Assembly: GCA_946891915.1 (NCBI GenBank)
Contig: CAMPNN010000036.1
Location: forward strand, 1-9,760
Direction of reading: 5' to 3'
DNA: 9,760 nt
From: an uncultured Bifidobacteriaceae bacterium
GTDB lineage: Bacteria > Actinomycetota > Actinomycetes > Actinomycetales > Bifidobacteriaceae
Shown here: positions 6,710-9,760 of the stretch, one piece after another
How positions within the stretch are numbered: the stretch's first letter is position 1
Layout of the letters: every line of letters begins with the position of its first letter
Notes under the pieces: generated by a model
The model's input: only the letters and a program-made list of their open reading frames with translations
Databases searched by the model: none
What the model was told of the DNA's origin: nothing
Program-made: the position numbers and the translations under genes

Positions 6710-6765
6710 ATGAAGGGTTATTCCCGAATGAAGGGTTTTTCCCTGAATGAAGGGTTATTCCCGGA
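6710..6765 (+). repeat. Three 18-19 bp direct repeats upstream of the pilin
   Basis: ATGAAGGGTTATTCCCGA (6710-6727), ATGAAGGGTTTTTCCCTGA (6728-6746) and ATGAAGGGTTATTCCCGGA (6747-6765) follow each other directly. Each unit has a GGG-N5-CCC mini-palindrome. The array ends 43 bp before the pilin ribosome binding site, a position where a regulator or an RNA structure could control pilin expression. Open frames across it lack a ribosome binding site, and a leader peptide is not supported. Confidence 0.85.
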
Positions 6766-6808
6766 TAAAACGTATTTTCCTAAAACCTGCCCGCGAGGGC
6801 GCTGATAT

Positions 6809-6815
6809 AAAGGAG
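6809..6815 (+). promoter_or_regulatory. Ribosome binding site that sets the pilin start
   Basis: AAAGGAG lies 6 nt before GTG 6822. The longer in-frame start (ATG 6747) lies inside the direct repeats, has no such site, and would place 25 extra polar residues before the signal peptide. GTG 6822 is therefore chosen. Confidence 0.88.
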
Positions 6816-6821
6816 AAGAAA

Positions 6822-8555
6822 GTGAATAAATTCACTAAACAATGCGTGGCCGCGGTGGCCTCGCTCGCAATGGCTGGCACGCTGTGCGTCGCCGGCGCTG
6901 TGGTGGCAAACAGCTCTGCTTGGGCTACACCTAAAAATGTTCCACAACAACAGAAAGCTAAGCCAGCACCTTGGTCTGATGAAGGTAAGAAGCTGAAGGG
7001 TAAAATTACCATTAAGAAGCAGGATGCATCTAATAACAATGCTGCTTTGCCGGGTGCTGTGTTTACCATTCAGAAGGTTACCAATATTAAGACTGGTGAC
7101 AACGATACCAAAGGTCTTGATGTAGATTTAACTTCTGTGGATGGCTGGACTAAGCTTGCTGAGAAAGTAAATCAGCTTAATACAACTCCTCTTGATGAAA
7201 CTAAGCTTTCATTGTCTACAGTAACGGATGATACTACAAAGACTACTGACTCAAATGGTAAGGCTGAATTTGATAACCTTGATTTAGGCTTGTATTTGGT
7301 GAAGGAAAAGTCTGCTCCTACTGGATATACAACCGATGTTAAGCCATTCTTCATGACAGTTCCTGAGATTACTCGTGCAAAGGATTCCACTAACAACACT
7401 TATACATATGAAGTGTCAGTTGAGCCTAAGAACACTAATGTTAAGAATAATGTGACTAAGACTGCCGAAACAGAAAAGATTGTTGGTGCTGGTGATACAT
7501 TGACATACACGATTAGTGCCAAAGTGAATAAGAAGAAGAGTGATGCAAGTGCAACTACTGGTATTACGAAAGATGAGCTCCAAGGCTTTGCTATTTACGA
7601 TGACGCTGTAACTGCTGCATATGATTCTGTTGCTAATGATGTAGTTAAAGAAGTTAAGATTCATGGTGAGAGTTCTGCTATGGCCAGCACTGATTATACT
7701 GTGGATTCTACAGCTTTGACTGCGCCTGAAGATGCAACTCGTACTCGTATCAAGGTTACATTTAATAATTCAGGTCTTGAAAAAATTGCTACAGCAGTGA
7801 ATACTGCTAATAGTACTAATGATGTCAGTATTGATGTTACCTTGAATCTCAAGTTAAAGGCTGATCTTTCTGCTTTCGCTGGTTCTGATAATAAGTTAAC
7901 TAACAAGTCTGGCTTCATTCCAGGTCACACTGCTGGTGTTCCAGATACGCCAACTACTGGTGGAGAAGTATCTAACGAGTTCCGTAAGTTCCACATCTTC
8001 AAGTACGACGGTGTGAAGGGTAAGGATGATGCTAATGCCAAGCTTAAGGATGCAAAGTTCAAGGTCTTTGCTGGAGCTACCGGTGATACCACTACTGATG
8101 CCGCGGCTTTGAAAGTAGCACAGAAGTGTGCTGATGATCCTACTGCAGCGAACGCATGCGATGCTGCTCTTAAAGGTTTTGAGGATTCTACAAAGACATA
8201 TAATAAGACCGACAACAACGGCGTAACTGAAGATTACACTGCTAAGGTTGGTCAGAAGTTCTATATTGTTGAGACTGCTGCTCCTGATGGATATACTCGC
8301 TCCACCAAGGTTTATTCAGTAACTTTGGAATCTGCTCCTCAGAAGACTAATAATCAGGACACTCCTGCTCAGGTTGTTCCTATTGCCAACATTCCAGATA
8401 ATAGGAAAGACGGCGGCATGAACTGGTTCAAGCTTCCAAAGACTGGTGCTGCTGGCGTTATTATCTTCGCGTTGGCTGGCGTGTGCTTGGTGTGCTTCGG
8501 CATCTTCATCTTCATGCGCAACCGCAAGAAGGAAGAAGAGCAGCAGAACGCCTGA
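6822..8555 (+). CDS. SpaA/FimA-type major pilin with LPKTG anchor
   Basis: A 577-residue shaft pilin of sortase-assembled pili. It would be exported, joined to further copies through an isopeptide bond between its LPKTG and a pilin lysine, and finally attached to the wall. A signal peptide covers residues 1-35 (cleavage after AWA). A first prealbumin-like domain starts with KITIKKQD and has the E-box-like YLVKEKSAPTGY (158-169, E162). The variant pilin motif VEPKN (200-204, K203) closes it. A D2-type isopeptide domain begins at AGDTLTYTIS. A third domain (KFHIFKYDG ... LKDAKFKVF) carries the E-box FYIVETAAPDGY (E484). LPKTG is at 538-542, followed by one membrane helix and a charged tail. Length and order fit SpaH/EbpB-like major pilins. 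The matching pilin-class sortase is not in the window. The preceding adhesin is 302 bp upstream, so the two may be transcribed separately. Confidence 0.95.
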   Translation: MNKFTKQCVAAVASLAMAGTLCVAGAVVANSSAWATPKNVPQQQKAKPAPWSDEGKKLKGKITIKKQDASNNNAALPGAVFTIQKVTNIKTGDNDTKGLDVDLTSVDGWTKLAEKVNQLNTTPLDETKLSLSTVTDDTTKTTDSNGKAEFDNLDLGLYLVKEKSAPTGYTTDVKPFFMTVPEITRAKDSTNNTYTYEVSVEPKNTNVKNNVTKTAETEKIVGAGDTLTYTISAKVNKKKSDASATTGITKDELQGFAIYDDAVTAAYDSVANDVVKEVKIHGESSAMASTDYTVDSTALTAPEDATRTRIKVTFNNSGLEKIATAVNTANSTNDVSIDVTLNLKLKADLSAFAGSDNKLTNKSGFIPGHTAGVPDTPTTGGEVSNEFRKFHIFKYDGVKGKDDANAKLKDAKFKVFAGATGDTTTDAAALKVAQKCADDPTAANACDAALKGFEDSTKTYNKTDNNGVTEDYTAKVGQKFYIVETAAPDGYTRSTKVYSVTLESAPQKTNNQDTPAQVVPIANIPDNRKDGGMNWFKLPKTGAAGVIIFALAGVCLVCFGIFIFMRNRKKEEEQQNA

Positions 8556-8562
8556 TTCTGCG

Positions 8563-8578
8563 CAATTCTTAGGAATTG
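8563..8578 (+). other. Small hairpin just after the pilin stop
   Basis: CAATTC-TTAG-GAATTG forms a perfect 6-bp stem with a 4-nt loop, beginning 8 nt after the pilin stop. It lacks a T run and is followed at once by the larger inverted repeat. It may protect the mRNA end or be incidental. Confidence 0.4.
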
Positions 8579-8584
8579 TAATCC

Positions 8585-8634
8585 GCTAGGCGATTAAAGT
8601 AAACGTGTTGCGCGCGATACTTTAATCGCCTAGC
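8585..8634 (+). terminator. 17-bp perfect inverted repeat after the pilin
   Basis: GCTAGGCGATTAAAGTA (8585-8601) is matched exactly by TACTTTAATCGCCTAGC (8618-8634) around a 16-nt loop. Its place 30 bp after the pilin stop suggests transcription termination. There is no T run on either side, the stem is AT-rich in its inner half, and the loop is large. It is therefore not a typical intrinsic terminator, and a binding site or recombination site is possible. Confidence 0.55.
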
Positions 8635-8640
8635 TATAAC

Positions 8641-8872
8641 TTAAAACTCTCAGCAGGCTGCGCTGTGTTCGCGCTGGCCAGCGTGATGCGTTTTGCGGTG
8701 TTTCGCTGCGGCGCTGTGCGTTGTGGTGTTTGCTGCGGCGTTGCGCGTTTGACTATGCGCGAGTATCCCTCTTTCTTCCGCGCAGCGCAGTCTGCTGTCT
8801 CATCTTTCTTTCCGTTCGGAAAGAACATTAATCAATAACAACAATGAATCATTTATTAAACAAGAAGTTAAT
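8641..8872. other. GC-rich spacer with short repeats and palindromes
   Basis: No gene is supported here. The stretch contains the 12-bp palindrome CGCTGGCCAGCG (8672-8683). It has a diverged direct repeat of about 26 bp (8697-8722 and 8725-8750, both GGTGTTT[C]GCTGCGGCG). It also has the inverted repeat TTCTTTCCG-TT-CGGAAAGAA (8806-8825), 48 bp before the next gene. None has a T run of the terminator type. From about 8826 the DNA turns sharply AT-rich, running into the next gene. Confidence 0.55.
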
Positions 8873-9268
8873 ATGTTTAGGAATACATTAGATAAGTATA
8901 AGAATGATTTAGGTGAAATCAAACACGACGAAAAAGCGTTAAAAGAAGAACTTTCGAGAGTAAGATTTAATTATAATTTTTGTAATTGTTTTTCTTCTGG
9001 AGTTATTCTTACGCTTTTTGGTGGATTTCTTGGAAGTGCATGCAATACAAGAACATTTGTTGGTCTATCTTTTTCTTTAATTATCTTCGCTATTGTAGTG
9101 ATGGTGCTAGGGATTGTAGTTTATTCGGAATGTGTTTGTTATGAGGAAATGAAGTTTATTGAAGATGAGCTTGAAAAAATAAATAACACAGTTCAACCAA
9201 AGCCTAAGAAACCAAGCATACGTATTTGCAACCGTAACTTAGTGCGTCGTAGTGTTTTCGGCAAGTAG
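8873..9268 (+). CDS. Small two-helix membrane protein, unknown function
   Basis: A 131-residue protein that is not recognised. Residues 1-30 are charged and helix-like (a possible short coiled coil, DEKALKEELSRV). Two hydrophobic helices at about 40-56 and 62-84 form a hairpin, and the tail is charged, then lysine- and arginine-rich. Both ends are expected in the cytoplasm. CxC pairs sit just outside each helix on the same side (C37/C39 and C87/C89). The codons are AT-rich and the translation reads as a coherent protein, which supports a real gene. The ribosome binding site is weak (AAGAAG, 864 region, about 6 nt before the ATG), and no clear promoter was found. It is separated from the pilin by 317 bp and a possible terminator, so it is not clearly part of the pilus locus. 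It could be cargo of a gene-variable region. Confidence 0.72.
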   Translation: MFRNTLDKYKNDLGEIKHDEKALKEELSRVRFNYNFCNCFSSGVILTLFGGFLGSACNTRTFVGLSFSLIIFAIVVMVLGIVVYSECVCYEEMKFIEDELEKINNTVQPKPKKPSIRICNRNLVRRSVFGK

Positions 9269-9590
9269 TGTTGCACTAAGCTGAGTGCCTGCAGACGTTG
9301 CTAATGTAGCTTTGCACTAATGCTTCTGCGAAAAGCGATTTTGAAGCTTTGCGGTCGTGCTTTGCAAACGTTGATTACTTATTGATTGGTGAACTTTAGC
9401 ATCAGTGCTCTGCTGACGCTGATTCCTGTTGATCAGCGAACACTAACATCCATGCTGCTGCACACACCACACCAAGCGCTCTTCCTACCACACCAAAAAA
9501 CAACGGTGGGTGAATTTACGAGTGAGAGATAGGAATTGCTTGCGAGGTATGAATATTAGTGTGGTAGAGATTTGAGATTTTTCGCACTGA
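9269..9590. other. Gene-free region after the small membrane protein
   Basis: No convincing open frame or RNA gene is seen. Minor items are TTGCACTAA repeated at 9272-9280 and 9313-9321, a weak GCACT-N6-AGTGC hairpin (9273-9288) directly after the stop, and ACCACACCAA repeated at 9466-9475 and 9487-9496. Confidence 0.5.
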
Positions 9591-9692
9591 GCGAAGGCAC
9601 GCTCGCGCGGGTAACGCGCTTGCTACGAAACTCGCGTTGGAAGCGCACTGTGCTTCCAACTTAAGCGAGTTTCCGCTCCGAGTTGCCTTCGC
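9591..9692. repeat. Nested palindromic element of about 100 bp
   Basis: Three sets of arms nest around one centre. The outer pair is GCGAAGGCA (9591-9599) with TGCCTTCGC (9684-9692). The middle pair is GAAACTCGC (9627-9635) with GCGAGTTTC (9665-9673). The inner pair is GTTGGAAGC (9636-9644) with GCTTCCAAC (9652-9660), around GCACTGT. Middle and inner arms are contiguous on the left and parted by TTAA on the right. The motif GAGCGAAG at 9589 recurs at 9753-9760, the window edge, so a second copy or a cluster may follow. It resembles repetitive extragenic palindromes or a small non-autonomous element; a structured RNA is also possible. Confidence 0.75.
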
Positions 9693-9760
9693 ACGCTACG
9701 CTCTAAGCGCGAAAGCAGGTCGTCGCGCAGAGCCGAAGGCTGCTGACAAGCCGAGCGAAG

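Larger units (their letters stand above)
6520..6821. other. Spacer between adhesin and pilin genes
   Basis: This gap of about 300 bp has no supported gene. The only foldable element near the adhesin end is CTGCAG-N8-CTGCAG (6530-6549), a weak 6-bp hairpin without a T run, so a terminator is not established. A GC-rich, arginine-codon-like stretch (6555-6690) gives open frames in several directions, none with a ribosome binding site. The right part holds the 18-19 bp repeats described separately. Confidence 0.6.

Noticed and set aside
6710..6805. A 31-codon frame starting in the direct repeats, considered as a leader peptide for the pilin.
   Set aside because: There is no ribosome binding site at usable spacing, and the peptide mainly reflects the DNA repeats.
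6806..6811. TATAAA as a -10 box for the pilin.
   Set aside because: It overlaps the ribosome binding site, so a transcript starting from it could not carry that site.
8749..8754. TTGACT, a good -35 box ahead of the small membrane protein.
   Set aside because: No -10-like sequence lies 15-19 bp downstream; that stretch is CT-rich.

Overview
The window looks like chromosomal DNA from an actinobacterium of the Bifidobacteriaceae, most likely Gardnerella. The reasons are: an AT-rich coding core set between GC-richer spacers; strong purine-rich ribosome binding sites with GTG/ATG starts; a very large Rib-type LPXTG surface protein; and a SpaA-type major pilin. The genus is an inference, because no rRNA or housekeeping gene is present to fix it.

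Layout. Bases 3-62 hold the last codons of an upstream gene. Bases 63-981 are a long non-coding region. It carries a 51/52-bp repeat with internal palindromes, then an array with 15-bp period, then an AT-rich tract. After these comes a promoter (TTGAAA, 18-bp spacer, TATAAC) whose spacer contains ten consecutive G. A leader of about 350 nt follows. Bases 982-6519 encode a 1845-residue surface protein. It has an extended signal peptide, an N-terminal region with a calcium-binding-like DxDxDG loop, three tandem units of a Rib-like domain plus a four-cysteine domain, an LPKTG anchor, and an unusual 162-residue extension after the anchor. Bases 6520-6821 are a spacer with three 18-19 bp direct repeats. 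Bases 6822-8555 encode a 577-residue SpaA/FimA-type major pilin with two E-boxes, a variant pilin motif and LPKTG. Next come a 17-bp perfect inverted repeat, a GC-rich repeat-bearing spacer, a small two-helix membrane protein of unknown function (8873-9268), and a gene-free end with a nested palindromic element (9591-9692).

How it may work. The two LPKTG proteins probably belong to one sortase-assembled surface structure: a large adhesin that may sit at the tip or be anchored on its own, and a polymerising shaft pilin. No sortase gene lies in the window. The most interesting signal is the G10 tract inside the adhesin promoter spacer. Slippage there would change the -35/-10 distance, a layout known from phase-variable promoters of surface proteins in other bacteria. 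Expression of the adhesin may therefore switch or be graded, independently of the pilin, which has its own spacer and ribosome binding site.
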